In this document: positions 1 to 9,197 of the stretch, piece after piece | Numbering within the stretch: position 1 is the first letter of the stretch | How the letters are laid out: each line of letters starts with the position of its first letter | Source: Streptomyces sp. MBT53 | GTDB taxonomy: Bacteria > Actinomycetota > Actinomycetes > Streptomycetales > Streptomycetaceae | Assembly: GCF_016654115.1 (NCBI RefSeq) | Contig: NZ_JAEQAZ010000015.1 | Span: 53,506-117,505 of the forward strand | Direction: 5' to 3' | DNA: 64,000 nucleotides | Position numbers and translations under genes: made by a program | The notes under the pieces: model-generated | What the model was told of the DNA's origin: nothing | Seen by the model: only the letters and a program-made list of their open reading frames with translations | The model's database searches: none

Positions 1-317
1 GCCGTTCTCCGACTGTACGGCGCCGTTTCCCCTCGCTGTCAAGGAAGTCCACACTGTGAGCAGTACGTCTCATCTCGGTTGACGCCCCACCGGATGCCTG
101 TTCCACTTAGTTCATGCATCGGCAGCAGTGGCTGGTCAAGCGCTCCCACATCGACCTCGGTCGAGTGTGGTCCTCTTCCTGTTGAGCTGACCCACTGCGC
201 GTCCCGGTCGCCGGAGTCTCCCTCCGGCCGTGCGCCTCACGTGTTCTTCCGGTCCACCCGTTCCGCCTTCACACGCACCCCTCCCCTCGGGTTTCGTCCG
301 CACTTCCTCCACCACAG
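1..317. other. Left-edge region without a recognisable gene
   Basis: Downstream (3') side of the conservon operon. The short frames here have no ribosome-binding site or recognisable protein, and I read them as chance. A weak 7-bp stem (GCCGGAG at 210-216 and CTCCGGC at 222-228) lies about 90 bp past the cvnD stop and could be a terminator, but it has no clear T-tract. Confidence 0.4.
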
Positions 318-917
318 CTATCGGGTCAGCGCGGCCGTACGCCGTCGCGGTGTCGCCCGGACCCCGATCACCCGGTCCATCAGCGCACCGAGCACATCGC
401 GTACGGAGTCCCGGTTGCGCGCGTCGCACTCCAGCACGGGTACGTCCGCGCTCAGCCCGAGCGCCTCCCGGACCTCTTCCACGTCGAACCGGTCGGCGCC
501 GTCGAAGCGGTTCACGGCGAGGACGAAGGGCGCGCCCTGCGACTCGAAGTAGTCGACCGCCGGGAAGCAGTCCTCGATCCGCCGGGTGTCCATGAGGACC
601 ACCGTGCCGAGCGCGCCCTCCACCAGGTCGTCCCAGAGGAACGAGAACCGGTCCTGTCCGGGCGTCCCGAACAGATAGAGCGTCATCGTCGGATCGAGCG
701 TGATCCGCCCGAAGTCGAGGGCGACCGTCGTGGTGGTCTTCGCCTCGACCCCCACCAACGAGTCGACGCCCACGGAGACTTGGGTCATCGCCGCCTCGGT
801 GTCGAGGGGTTCGATCTCCGAAATGGCCCCGATGAAGGTGGTCTTGCCGACCCCGAGGCCGCCGCTGACCACGATCTTCACGGCCAGCGGCACGATCTTG
901 TCAGAGCGCCCGGACAT
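318..917 (-). CDS. cvnD: CvnD-type small Ras-like GTPase of a conservon
   Basis: A 199-residue Ras/Arf-like GTPase, the fourth member of a conservon, a Streptomyces sensor cassette thought to work like a eukaryotic G-protein module at the membrane. The P-loop GGLGVGKTT lies near residues 19-27, the G3-like segment FGTPGQDRF near 83-91, and the base-recognition motif NRFD near 136-139. Glutamine in the G3 segment (GQDR) is the usual catalytic-region residue of this family. The ATG at 917 lies inside cvnC, which it overlaps by 17 bp, so translation is probably coupled. It is the last gene of the minus-strand order cvnA-B-C-D. Family assignment is firm; which numbered conservon this is cannot be read from the sequence. 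Confidence 0.95.
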   Translation of the reverse strand: MSGRSDKIVPLAVKIVVSGGLGVGKTTFIGAISEIEPLDTEAAMTQVSVGVDSLVGVEAKTTTTVALDFGRITLDPTMTLYLFGTPGQDRFSFLWDDLVEGALGTVVLMDTRRIEDCFPAVDYFESQGAPFVLAVNRFDGADRFDVEEVREALGLSADVPVLECDARNRDSVRDVLGALMDRVIGVRATPRRRTAALTR

Positions 918-1257
918 GGTCCCTGATCCTTTCGAGCATCGGGAGCGGCAGCTCCGCGGGTTGCCGGCAGGCGAGTTGCCCGGCGACGACGAGGTCGGAG
1001 ATGAGCACCTTCGCCACTCCGAGAGGCACCCCGACCCGGTGCGCCACCTCGGCGACGGTCGTCGGCCGCTCGCACACCGCGACGATGTGGCGCCGCTCGA
1101 AAGCGAGCGACGGATCCGGCACGCCGACGGCGACGACCAGCGTCTCCAGCCGCAGATCGGCCTGGAGGGGCTCGGACCGGCCGCCGGTGATGATGAACGG
1201 CCGGACGAACGTCGCGTCCTCGTCAGGTTCTACGTCCCTGGACTGTTCACCGTTCAC
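901..1257 (-). CDS. cvnC: CvnC, DUF742 protein of the conservon
   Basis: A 118-residue DUF742 protein with a winged-helix-like fold, the third conservon gene. Visible family features are the N-terminal RPFIITGGRSEP segment (about residues 19-30) and the HTH-like stretch VAHRVGVPLGVAKVLISDLV, followed by the LLxxRIRDHVRAL-like end. It starts with GTG at 1257, overlapping the cvnB stop as GTGA, and runs into cvnD. Known work places CvnC with CvnA, B and D in one membrane-associated complex; its own activity is unknown. Confidence 0.93.
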   Translation of the reverse strand: MNGEQSRDVEPDEDATFVRPFIITGGRSEPLQADLRLETLVVAVGVPDPSLAFERRHIVAVCERPTTVAEVAHRVGVPLGVAKVLISDLVVAGQLACRQPAELPLPMLERIRDHVRAL

Positions 1258-1682
1258 CGTGGCAACGCCTGTCGCAGATCGGCGATGAGCGTCGGGGTGA
1301 GCAGATCACCCGCCCGCTCCGCGAGCACCGCCATCTCGTAGCCGACGAGGCCCAGTTCACCGCTGCTGTCGGCGAGGACACCGAGACAGCTGCCGTCCCG
1401 GATCGCCGAGACGAGCAGGAAACCCCGGCCCATCTCGATCATGATGAGCTTGACCCCGTCGAAGCTGTACCGCTTGGACGCGCTGCGGGCCAGACTGCTC
1501 AACCCCGAGACGATCGCGGCGAGATGGTCGGCCTCGGTCCGTCCGAGCCCGTCCGACACGGCGATCAGCAGTCCGTCGGAGGAGACGGCGACCGCGTCCC
1601 GTACGCCGTCGGTGCTCTTGACGAAGTTGGCGAGCAGCCAGTTGAAGGTCTGCGAGTCGTGCTGGATGTCGACGGCGGTCAC
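1254..1682 (-). CDS. cvnB: CvnB, roadblock/LC7-domain protein of the conservon
   Basis: A 142-residue roadblock/LC7 protein (MglB-like), predicted regulator or partner of the CvnD GTPase. Typical segments are FNWLLANFV near the start, AVAVSSDGLLIAVSDGL, and the central LIMIEMGRGFLLVSAI strand pair. The frame is open far upstream because of the GC bias, but the real start is the GTG at 1682, which forms a GTGA overlap with the stop of the kinase gene; its first residues (VTAVDIQHDS) match the family N-terminus. Co-translated with its neighbours on both sides. Confidence 0.94.
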   Translation of the reverse strand: MTAVDIQHDSQTFNWLLANFVKSTDGVRDAVAVSSDGLLIAVSDGLGRTEADHLAAIVSGLSSLARSASKRYSFDGVKLIMIEMGRGFLLVSAIRDGSCLGVLADSSGELGLVGYEMAVLAERAGDLLTPTLIADLRQALPR

Positions 1683-3910
1683 TTGGCGGCACCCTCGTTC
1701 GTCTCGGCGTTCTGCTGCTTCTCCTTCTCGACGCTGATCCCGCCCCGCATATGGGCGCTGCGCAGGGTGGAGAGCATCCCGGAGACCTGTTCGGGGGTCC
1801 GCTCCGGGTTGGGCGGTGCTGCGGGGGTGGTCCGGTCGGTGCGGTCGGTCTCGCTCACCGCTGCCGCGATACCGCTGCGCTGGGGCCGCTTGACCAGGCC
1901 GTTGCGGGTGCGCGCGGCGGACGAACCGCCCTTGGCGGCCATCGGGGCGACCGCCGGTTCGGGCTTGGGCTCCATGTCCGTCTCCGCCTTCCTCGGTGCC
2001 GGGACCGAGGGCTTCGCCTCGACCGCCTTCTCCGTCAGCAGCGCCGCGGGAATCAGCACCCGCGCGACCACACCGGCCGCCGGCGCCTCGCCGAGCCGTA
2101 CCTCGATACCGCACTTGCGGGCCAGCGCGCCGACCACGAAGTGGCCCAGGAACCGGGTGGGTTCGGCCATGAAGCTGGCGGTGCCGGAGAGCCGTACGTT
2201 GGCCTCGGCGAGGGCCTGGTTGTCCATGCCGAAGCCATGGTCGACGATCGCGACCAGATAACCGGCGCTGGTGCGCCGCCCCTCGATCTCCACGTCGGAG
2301 TCCGGCGGCGAGAAACTCAGCGCGTTCTCCACCAACTCGGCCAGCAGGTGGGCGATTTCGACGACGACGGAGCCGGTGACGAACGCGGGCTCGATCCGGC
2401 GCAGGGTGACCCGGCGGTACTCCTCGACCTCCGAGAGCGCCGCGCGCAGCACGTCGTTGACGGCCAGCGGGGTGGACCAGGGGCGGGGGCTGGACTCCCC
2501 GGCGAGCACGAGGAGGCTCTCGGCGTTGCGGCGCATACGGGTGGCCAGGTGGTCGAGTTCGAAGAGGTTGGCGAGGGTCGCCGGATCGGCGTCCTCGTGC
2601 TCCAGCTTGTTGATGAAGCTGATCTGACGGCGCACCAGGTTCTGGTTGCGACGGCCCAGGCTCACCAGCGAGTCGGTGGCGTTGCGCCGCAACACGGCCT
2701 GCTCGGTGGCGAGATCGAACGCGGACCGCTGCACCCGGTCGAACGCCTCGGCCACCTCCCGGACTTCGGCCCCGGCCCGGTCGGTGACGACGAGCCGGGC
2801 GGGCGGCTGCGGCGCCGCCCCGGACGAGCCGTCCTGTACGGCGGCCACGGCCTGCGGCAGCCGGGTCCCGGCCACCTCCCGTGCCTGCTGGGCGAGTTCG
2901 ACCAGCGGCGAGGAGACGGACCGCACACAGTCGAGGGCCAGCGCGCCGAGCGCGGCGACCGTACCGAGCGCGAGCAGCAGGAACAGCAGCAGGTCGCGCT
3001 GGGCCGAACTCTCCAGCTGCGCGGCCCGGTTCTCGACATCGGTGCCGAGGCTGATCTGCACGCCGCGCATCCCGTTGATGGTGGAGGTCGTCGCGTCCCA
3101 CCAGGCCATGGGCGGGATGACGCTCGACTTCAGCTTCCCGGTGCCGTGCACCGCCTTGCTCTCGTACGCCAGCGTGCGCTCGGCGTCGGGCGTGGTCAGG
3201 GCGGTGTTCAGGCGCCGTTCCTGCACAGCGGTGGCCGACCGCGGGAAGGCGTCGAGGGCGGCGAGGCGTCCGGCGCGGATCTCCATGAACCGGCCGTAGT
3301 CGTCGCCGCGGAACTTCCCGGCGCGTACCGAGCCGAGCACGATGGCCCGCTCCTCGCCGGTGAACTCCTTGGCGTTGCCGAGGACTTGAAGCGCCTGGTA
3401 GGCGTCGCGCAGCGTGCCGTCGTGGACGTCTCCGAGGCCGAGGTCGAGCCGGTCCAGGACGGTGATGGTGGTGGTGAAGTAGTCGAAGGTGTCCTTCACC
3501 ACGCCGGTGCCGTCGTCGGCGTCCTTGCGGATCCCGTCCAGGCCGTCGAGCCGGCCCAGGGACTCGCGCACGGAACCGGCGGCCGAGTCCTCGCGCCCCT
3601 TCAGGGCCAGGTCCAGCTGCTGGCGGGCGGCGTCGGTCGCCTTGCGCTGCGCGGGCAGTTTGGCGCTGAACTGCCGGACTCCGCCCACGTATCCGGTGGT
3701 GAGCCCGCGCTCCTTCTGGAGTTCGTGCACGAGTCCCTGGAGGGTGATCTCCAGGCGGGCGTTGTCGGCGGTCGCGGAGGCGTTGCGGTAGGCGGAGATC
3801 TGCTCGGTGGCCGCGATGCCGAGCAGGGCGAGCAGGACCGCGAGAGCGAGGACCAGAATCCTCAGCAGCCTGGCGCGGATGCTGGTGGTCGCTTTTGTTG
3901 TGACGTCCAC
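1679..3910 (-). CDS. cvnA: CvnA, nitrate/nitrite-sensor-type membrane histidine kinase-like protein
   Basis: A 743-residue sensor kinase heading the conservon. In order: a membrane helix (about residues 14-33), a large extracytoplasmic sensing region of the NIT type with the LQKERGLTTGYV motif (about 64-75), a second helix (about 308-328), a HAMP-like linker, a four-helix DHp-like region (LRRNATDSLVSLGRRNQ), and a HATPase domain (ELVENALSFSPPDSDVEIEG, then DHGFGMD near 560). No conserved phospho-accepting histidine is evident, as is usual for this class. The low-complexity C-terminus is rich in Ala, Pro and Glu. It starts with GTG at 3910 after AAGG spaced 7 nt. It is likely to sense an external signal and relay it through CvnB/C/D. 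Confidence 0.94.
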   Translation of the reverse strand: MDVTTKATTSIRARLLRILVLALAVLLALLGIAATEQISAYRNASATADNARLEITLQGLVHELQKERGLTTGYVGGVRQFSAKLPAQRKATDAARQQLDLALKGREDSAAGSVRESLGRLDGLDGIRKDADDGTGVVKDTFDYFTTTITVLDRLDLGLGDVHDGTLRDAYQALQVLGNAKEFTGEERAIVLGSVRAGKFRGDDYGRFMEIRAGRLAALDAFPRSATAVQERRLNTALTTPDAERTLAYESKAVHGTGKLKSSVIPPMAWWDATTSTINGMRGVQISLGTDVENRAAQLESSAQRDLLLFLLLALGTVAALGALALDCVRSVSSPLVELAQQAREVAGTRLPQAVAAVQDGSSGAAPQPPARLVVTDRAGAEVREVAEAFDRVQRSAFDLATEQAVLRRNATDSLVSLGRRNQNLVRRQISFINKLEHEDADPATLANLFELDHLATRMRRNAESLLVLAGESSPRPWSTPLAVNDVLRAALSEVEEYRRVTLRRIEPAFVTGSVVVEIAHLLAELVENALSFSPPDSDVEIEGRRTSAGYLVAIVDHGFGMDNQALAEANVRLSGTASFMAEPTRFLGHFVVGALARKCGIEVRLGEAPAAGVVARVLIPAALLTEKAVEAKPSVPAPRKAETDMEPKPEPAVAPMAAKGGSSAARTRNGLVKRPQRSGIAAAVSETDRTDRTTPAAPPNPERTPEQVSGMLSTLRSAHMRGGISVEKEKQQNAETNEGAAK

Positions 3911-4121
3911 TGAAGTGCCTTAAGTGGGTGGCGAGTTGATCAAGAGTCGAACCTGAGGCAGAAATGGTTCTGCTCCCGCCCAACGACCCTCACGGCACAC
4001 CGGTCACCGGATCATGTTTTTGTTTTACCGCGCCGAAACACGGGCCTCCCGGCCCCGCAGGTCGGCAATACCTCGCGAGCCGGTCGTATACAACGGTGGT
4101 GACTCCCCGTCACCGTCACGC

Positions 4122-5384
4122 TCAGCAGTCACAGCACGAGAGACATTCACAGCACTCGCAGCATTCACAGGCGTCACAGCACGAGCAGTCGCAGCTGGAG
4201 CAGCACCCCTCGCGCCGCCGCCGCGACCACGGTCCCTCGAACTCGTCGGCGCAGCACACCTTGCAGGTGCAGCACAGCCCGAGCGCGGCGGCACACCCGG
4301 CCCAGAAGCCGCGCTTGTCGGGCCGTGGGGGTTCACCGCCGAAGGGGTTGCCGCCGTGCGGATTCCCACCGTAGGGATTGCCGTCGTGGCGCGGATCGCC
4401 CGGCAGATAGGGGGTCTGCGGCGGTCCGAAGGCGGCCCGCGGCCCCGGCGCCTGCCCATACCCGCCTCCGTTCCCGCCTCCGTTCCCGTGTCCGCAGGAC
4501 TGGGTCCCGAAGGCCCGGTCGACCGAGCGGCCGAGCTCGTGCGCGAGCAGCAGATGCGCCAACTTGCCGTCCGTGAAGGACGTCTCCCGCAGCGCGAGCC
4601 GTATCCCGTGCAGCGCGTCGTCGGCCAGGCGCCGGGCCTCGGTGAGCGGGGTGCCGGTCGCGGTGAGCGGGTTCCAGGCACCCGACGCCGCGTCGGACTC
4701 CCGGTCCTCCACGGCGTCCAGGAGATGCGCGAGCCGGCCGAAGAGGCGCCCGGCCTCGGCGAGCGGTACGGCGTTGCCGGGCCGTCCGGCCAGGAGCGCG
4801 GTGTGCGCGAAGGCGGCCGCGGTGGCGGTCTCGGTCGGTTCGGTGACGGTCAGGATCTGGGTGCCGGGCCCGGCGAGCGCCTCGATGCCGAACTGCCGCT
4901 CCACGGCCTCGACGAGGACACCGGCGTCGAACCCGACGCCCGCGCCGGTCCGCGCCCCGGCCCGCCCCCAGCTCCCGGCGACCCGCCGCGCGGCCAGGGC
5001 CACGGGCTTGCGGGCCAGCAGCCCGTCCCCGTCGGCGACATGGTCACGCACCTTCGCGGAGGCGAGCACCAGCGAGACGGCCGCCGCGAGGCGCGCGCCC
5101 TCGCCCTGCGCGACGGACGCGGTGCGCATCCCGCGCAACGGGCAGGGCCCGGCCGTACGCCGCCAGCCGCCGGCCTCCCGCTCGACCTGAGCCTCCGTCA
5201 GGACCGAGAGCAGCAGCCCGTCGTAGTTGGTGACCACCCGCGCGAGCTGCCCGTGGTCTCCGCGCAGCGCGAGGCACAACCCGCACAAGTGCGCCATCCA
5301 CTGGGCCTTGAGGCTCTCTCCGAGCCGATGACTGCAGGGCCTGACCATTCCGAACACGACGATCCCCCGTGGCGTGTACGACAT
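4122..5384 (-). CDS. DUF5685-family protein with a cysteine-rich C-terminal tail
   Basis: A 420-residue protein of a family common in Actinobacteria (DUF5685) with no assigned reaction. The N-terminal half has the features MVRPC near residue 12 and HLCGLCLALRGDHG near residue 32, then CPLRGMRT; these Cys and His residues suggest a metal site. Residues about 295-350 form a Gly/Asn/Pro-rich linker (repeated GGNPHGGNP-like units). The last 57 residues hold 21 cysteines, mostly as CC pairs separated by one or two residues. It starts with ATG at 5384 and is transcribed away from the SepF-like gene. The tail looks like a metal-binding or disulfide-rich module; this is inference. Confidence 0.85.
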   Translation of the reverse strand: MSYTPRGIVVFGMVRPCSHRLGESLKAQWMAHLCGLCLALRGDHGQLARVVTNYDGLLLSVLTEAQVEREAGGWRRTAGPCPLRGMRTASVAQGEGARLAAAVSLVLASAKVRDHVADGDGLLARKPVALAARRVAGSWGRAGARTGAGVGFDAGVLVEAVERQFGIEALAGPGTQILTVTEPTETATAAAFAHTALLAGRPGNAVPLAEAGRLFGRLAHLLDAVEDRESDAASGAWNPLTATGTPLTEARRLADDALHGIRLALRETSFTDGKLAHLLLAHELGRSVDRAFGTQSCGHGNGGGNGGGYGQAPGPRAAFGPPQTPYLPGDPRHDGNPYGGNPHGGNPFGGEPPRPDKRGFWAGCAAALGLCCTCKVCCADEFEGPWSRRRREGCCSSCDCSCCDACECCECCECLSCCDC

Positions 5385-5682
5385 CTGACGTGGCGTTCAC
5401 TACGACGCCCGGTGGGCGTTGAGCGGCCGCATCGCATCGACCACTCCGTTCACCCGTACGCACCAGCCATCACCCGGACGCCGGGAAGAATCATATTTCA
5501 CTCTCAGTCAGCAGCCGCATGCGGCAACACCCTTGATACACGGGGGCCCTCGACGTATTGGCTGTGCACCAGTAGCGTCACAAACCCCCCGCGCGGCGTC
5601 TATCCACTTGGCGCGCGATCCGCATCATGGATGACCATAGGGATGCGGATAGCAATAAAGACCGCTGTGAGAGGAGGCGTCC

Positions 5683-6123
5683 ATGGGATCGGTACGCAAG
5701 GCGAGTGCCTGGCTTGGGCTCGTTGACGACAACGATGACGAGCGCTACTACGACGACGACTACTCCGAAGGGACCGAGCAGCCCGGGGATGCCTGGGTGA
5801 CGGACCCGCGAGTGAAGGTGGCCTCGGACGTGGCCGAGGTGAAGGGCCGGCGCATCGGCACGGTCACCCCGGACAGCTTCCGGGACGCCCGCGCCATCGG
5901 TGAGCTGTTCCGGGAAGGTGTCCCGGTGATCGTGAACCTCACGGCGATGGAGGCGACCGACGCCAAGCGCGTGGTCGACTTCGCGGCCGGCCTGACCTTC
6001 GGCCTGCGCGGCACGATCGAGCGGGTCGCGAACCGTGTCTTCCTGCTGACCCCCGCCAACACGGAGATCGTCAGCGGCGACCCGGTCGCGCGCCGCGAGG
6101 ACGGTTTCTTCAACCAGAGCTGA
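5683..6123 (+). CDS. sflA: SepF-like protein (SflA type)
   Basis: A 146-residue member of the SepF family (DUF552 fold), which joins FtsZ to the membrane or to itself during septation. The acidic linker [13 protein letters not shown] occupies residues 15-27 and the conserved core runs from about residue 52 ([12 protein letters not shown]) through VPVIVNL to the [17 protein letters not shown] and VFLLTP strands. The main SepF of Streptomyces sits in the ftsZ cluster; this gene stands alone beside an acyl-CoA dehydrogenase, and by length and sequence it fits the accessory SepF-like protein SflA known from S. coelicolor. An excellent GAGGAGG site precedes the ATG at 5683. The 298-bp divergent gap upstream must hold its promoter. 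The sflA symbol rests on recall of that family, not on an alignment. Confidence 0.85.
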   Translation: MGSVRKASAWLGLVDDNDDERYYDDDYSEGTEQPGDAWVTDPRVKVASDVAEVKGRRIGTVTPDSFRDARAIGELFREGVPVIVNLTAMEATDAKRVVDFAAGLTFGLRGTIERVANRVFLLTPANTEIVSGDPVARREDGFFNQS

Positions 6124-6191
6124 GGCAGGGCCGCTTACCGGCCCTGCCTCCCGCAGGGTTGATCAACGTCGATCAGGGTCCTCGGGTCTTC

Positions 6192-7385
6192 CTACCGGAA
6201 GGCGTCGAGTCCGGTGAGCGCCTTGCCCAGCACGAGCTGGTGCATCTCGACGGTGCCCTCGTACGTGAGCACCGACTCCAGGTTCGTCGCGTGCCGCATC
6301 ACCGGGTACTCCAGCGAGATCCCGTTGGCACCGAGGATCGTCCGTGCCGTACGGCAGATCTCGATGGCCTCCCGTACGTTGTTGAGCTTGCCGAAGCTGA
6401 CCTGCTCGGGACGCAGGCGCCCGGCGTCCATGCGCCGCCCCAGGTGATGGGCGAGCAGAATCCCCTTGTGCAGTTCGACCGCCATGTCGGCGAGCTTGGC
6501 CTGGGTGAGCTGGAAGCCGCCGATGGGCCGCCCGAACTGCTCCCGCGTCTTCGCGTATTCGACGGCGGACTCGAAGGAAGCGCGCGCCGCGCCCATCGCA
6601 CCCCACACGATTCCGTAACGGGCGTGCGACAGACAGCTCAGCGGCCCCTTCAGTCCCACGACCTCGGGCAGCACCGCATCGGCGGGCAATCGCACATCAT
6701 CGAGGACGAGTTCGCTGGTGACGGACGCGCGCAGTGACCACTTGTGCTTGATCTCGGGCGCGGAGAAGCCGGAGACGTCCGTCGGTACGACGAACCCCCG
6801 GATCCCGTCGTCGGTCTGCGCCCACACGACGGCGACGCCGGCCACCGAGCCGTTGGTGATCCACATCTTCCGCCCGTTGAGAATCCAGTCGCCGCTCGCG
6901 TCGCGCTTGGCGTACGTGCGCATGGCGCCGGGGTCGGAGCCGTGGTCGGGTTCGGTCAGCCCGAAGCAGCCGATGACGTCACCGGAGGCCATGTTCGGCA
7001 GCCAGGTCTGCTTCTGCTCCTCGCTCCCGAAGCGGTGGATGGCGTACATGGCGAGCGATCCCTGCACCGACACGAGCGACCGGATCCCCGAGTCGGCGGC
7101 CTCCAACTCCAGGCAGGCGAGCCCGTATTGGACGGCGGAGGCACCGGCGCACCCGTACCCGTCGAGCGACATCCCGAGCGCCCCGATCCCGCCCAACTCC
7201 CGCGCGAGCTCCCGGATCCCGGGCAACTCACCCTTCTCGTACCACTCGGCGACGTACGGCAGCACCTTGTCGGCGGCCCACGCGCGAACGGTGTCGCGGA
7301 TCGCGAGATCCTCGGGGTCGAGCAGGTCGTCGAGGCCGAGGGGGTCGGCGGGGTCGAAGGGGGGCAACTTCGAGGACGATGACAT
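6192..7385 (-). CDS. Acyl-CoA dehydrogenase, glutaryl-CoA dehydrogenase type
   Basis: A 397-residue flavoprotein of the acyl-CoA dehydrogenase family. N-terminal helical domain to about residue 130, then the FAD strand region CFGLTEPDHGSDPGAM, WITNGSVAGVAVVWA, and the C-terminal bundle TREQFGRPIGGFQLTQAKLADM. The catalytic base is the Glu of TYEGTVEMHQLVLGKALTG near the end, the position used by glutaryl-CoA dehydrogenases, which oxidise and decarboxylate glutaryl-CoA to crotonyl-CoA in lysine/tryptophan breakdown. The GGAGG site is 7 nt from the ATG at 7385. It appears monocistronic; a small inverted repeat 23-39 bp upstream of the start may be an operator. Other short-chain substrates cannot be excluded. 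Confidence 0.9.
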   Translation of the reverse strand: MSSSSKLPPFDPADPLGLDDLLDPEDLAIRDTVRAWAADKVLPYVAEWYEKGELPGIRELARELGGIGALGMSLDGYGCAGASAVQYGLACLELEAADSGIRSLVSVQGSLAMYAIHRFGSEEQKQTWLPNMASGDVIGCFGLTEPDHGSDPGAMRTYAKRDASGDWILNGRKMWITNGSVAGVAVVWAQTDDGIRGFVVPTDVSGFSAPEIKHKWSLRASVTSELVLDDVRLPADAVLPEVVGLKGPLSCLSHARYGIVWGAMGAARASFESAVEYAKTREQFGRPIGGFQLTQAKLADMAVELHKGILLAHHLGRRMDAGRLRPEQVSFGKLNNVREAIEICRTARTILGANGISLEYPVMRHATNLESVLTYEGTVEMHQLVLGKALTGLDAFR

Positions 7386-7407
7386 GGCTCAGCCTCCGGC
7401 ACCTAAA

Positions 7408-7424
7408 AACTATCACCGCTAGTT
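7408..7424 (-). promoter_or_regulatory. Inverted repeat upstream of the acyl-CoA dehydrogenase
   Basis: AACTA at 7408-7412 and TAGTT at 7420-7424 are perfect 5-bp arms separated by 7 bp, 22 bp upstream of the ATG and within the likely promoter. The flanks are unusually A/T-rich for this DNA. A candidate regulator-binding site; no protein can be named. Confidence 0.4.
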
Positions 7425-7595
7425 ACGACAACGGGGTCGACGTTACGACGACGAGTCGAGCACGTCCACCACCCCCCAAACTTCTGCGGCTCTCCCCCTC
7501 CCCGACCCGCGGTCGCCGACGGCGGGGAACCCCCACGGGAAGCGTCCACCCTTCGAGTGCCCGTCACGGGCGGTGCGTGGGTGGGAGAAGGGTGT

Positions 7596-9197
7596 TCAGG
7601 CGGAGACGCGGGGCTGGGTGACTTCGCGCGGGGCCGGCACCTTGGCCAGAGGTGCCTCGCACTGCATGACGCGCGGCAGGCGCAACGCCATCACCGCGCC
7701 CAGCAGCAGCAAGCCCGCGCTGACGAGGAGCGTGACGTGCAGCCCGTGCACGAAGGCGTGCCGTGCCGCGTCACGCAGGGCGGCGCCACGCACTCCACCG
7801 AGACGCGACGCGACGTCGTACGCCTCGCCCAGTGAATGGCCCGCCGAGGCCGACGCGGAGGTCGGAACCCCGGGCACTGAGCGCAGACCTGGCGCGTACG
7901 CCGCGTTCATGACGCTGCCGAGGAGCGCGATGCCGATACCGGCGCCGAGTTGGTAGGAGGTCTCGCCGATCGCCGCCGCTCCGCCCGCCTGGGCCGGCGG
8001 AGCCTCGCTGAGCATCGACTCGTACGCCCCGAAGAGGGTCATCTCCAGGCCGAACCCGAGCAGCAGGAACCCGAAGAGCAGCAGCCCGGTATTGTCCCGG
8101 CCGCCCATCGCGGTGAGCGTCAGCACCGAGAACGCGGTCAGGCAGAAGCCGAAGCACACCATCCGGCGCGGGCCGAAACGCCGGAGCATCCGCGCCCCGA
8201 ACAGCCCGGCCGCCATCGCCGCGAACGTCAGCGGCAGGAGTCGTAGACCCGTCTGGAGAGGCGACAGGCCCAGGACCAGTTGCAGATACTGGGCCGCGAT
8301 GAGTTCGAGGCCCACCAGGGCCAGCATCGCCAGGACAATGCAGCCGACGGAGGTGCTGAACGCCGGCCTGCGGAACATGCTCAGGTCCACCAGCGGATGC
8401 GTACGGCGCCGTTGCCGTCGTACGAAAAGAACCATCAGCACCGCGCCCACGAGCAGCGGGGCCACCGTCCACGCGCTGTCCACGGGCTCTCCGCCGCCGA
8501 GCCGTTTCACGCCCAGGACGACTCCGAAGAGTCCACCGGCGGCCATCAGCGCGCCGACGACGTCCCACGGGCCGTTGCGGTCGCCGCGGGACTCGGGGAG
8601 CAGGAGGCGGCCGATCGGCAGGCTGATCAGCATCAAGGGGATGTTGACCAGGAAGACCGAGCCCCACCAGAAGTGCTCCAGCAAGAACCCGCCGAGCAGC
8701 GGGCCCACCGCCGCGCCGACCGCCGCCACCGCGCTCCACACGCCGATCGCCACCGCGCGCTCGCGCCGGTCGGGGAAGACCTGGCGAAGGATCGACAGCG
8801 TGGCGGGCATGATCATCGCGCCGCCGACGCCGAGCAGCGCCCGCGCGAGGATCAGTACCTGGGCGGAATGGGCGCAGGCGGCCAGGCCGGAGGCGATGCC
8901 GAAGAGGCCGTAGCCGAGGAGCAGGATGCGTCTGCGGCCGACGCGGTCGCCGAGCGTGCCGAAGAGGATGAGGAGCGAGGCGCAGACCAGCGGATAGACG
9001 TCGACGATCCAGAGCAGCTCTATCGCGCCGGGTTTGAGGTCCTCGGTGACGGCGGGCACCGCGACATGGAGCACGGTGGCGTCGAGCGCGACGAGGAGCA
9101 GGCTCACGCAGAGGACGACGAGGACGACCCAGCGGTTGGCACCGGCCCCGGCCGCCCGACGGCGCAGCGCTGCGGCGGCCGTGGTCGTCCCGGACAT
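7596..9197 (-). CDS. DHA2-family MFS drug exporter (14 TM, QacA/EmrB type)
   Basis: A 533-residue proton-driven exporter of the major facilitator superfamily. The LDATVLHVAVPAV segment in TM1 (about residues 37-49) is the acidic motif of the DHA2/QacA group, followed by the motif A loop GDRVGRRRILLLG (about 83-95) and the motif C region GPLLGGFLLEHFWWGSVFLVNIP. The hydrophobic profile fits 14 membrane helices. It starts at the ATG at 9197 after GGGAGGT. Sequence alone does not name a substrate; quaternary ammonium-like or antibiotic efflux is typical. No TetR or MarR regulator is adjacent. The gap of 259 bp to the divergent mannosyltransferase holds no other gene. Confidence 0.92.
   Translation of the reverse strand: MSGTTTAAAALRRRAAGAGANRWVVLVVLCVSLLLVALDATVLHVAVPAVTEDLKPGAIELLWIVDVYPLVCASLLILFGTLGDRVGRRRILLLGYGLFGIASGLAACAHSAQVLILARALLGVGGAMIMPATLSILRQVFPDRRERAVAIGVWSAVAAVGAAVGPLLGGFLLEHFWWGSVFLVNIPLMLISLPIGRLLLPESRGDRNGPWDVVGALMAAGGLFGVVLGVKRLGGGEPVDSAWTVAPLLVGAVLMVLFVRRQRRRTHPLVDLSMFRRPAFSTSVGCIVLAMLALVGLELIAAQYLQLVLGLSPLQTGLRLLPLTFAAMAAGLFGARMLRRFGPRRMVCFGFCLTAFSVLTLTAMGGRDNTGLLLFGFLLLGFGLEMTLFGAYESMLSEAPPAQAGGAAAIGETSYQLGAGIGIALLGSVMNAAYAPGLRSVPGVPTSASASAGHSLGEAYDVASRLGGVRGAALRDAARHAFVHGLHVTLLVSAGLLLLGAVMALRLPRVMQCEAPLAKVPAPREVTQPRVSA

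Noticed and set aside
1751..3913. A 720-codon plus-strand frame opposite cvnA
   Set aside because: Mirror of a real gene with low-complexity Gly/Arg composition and no domain.
1254..3983. A 909-codon open frame covering cvnA in another register
   Set aside because: High-GC third-position bias opens this frame. Only its last 142 codons (cvnB, from GTG 1682) match a family; the rest is a shadow of the kinase.
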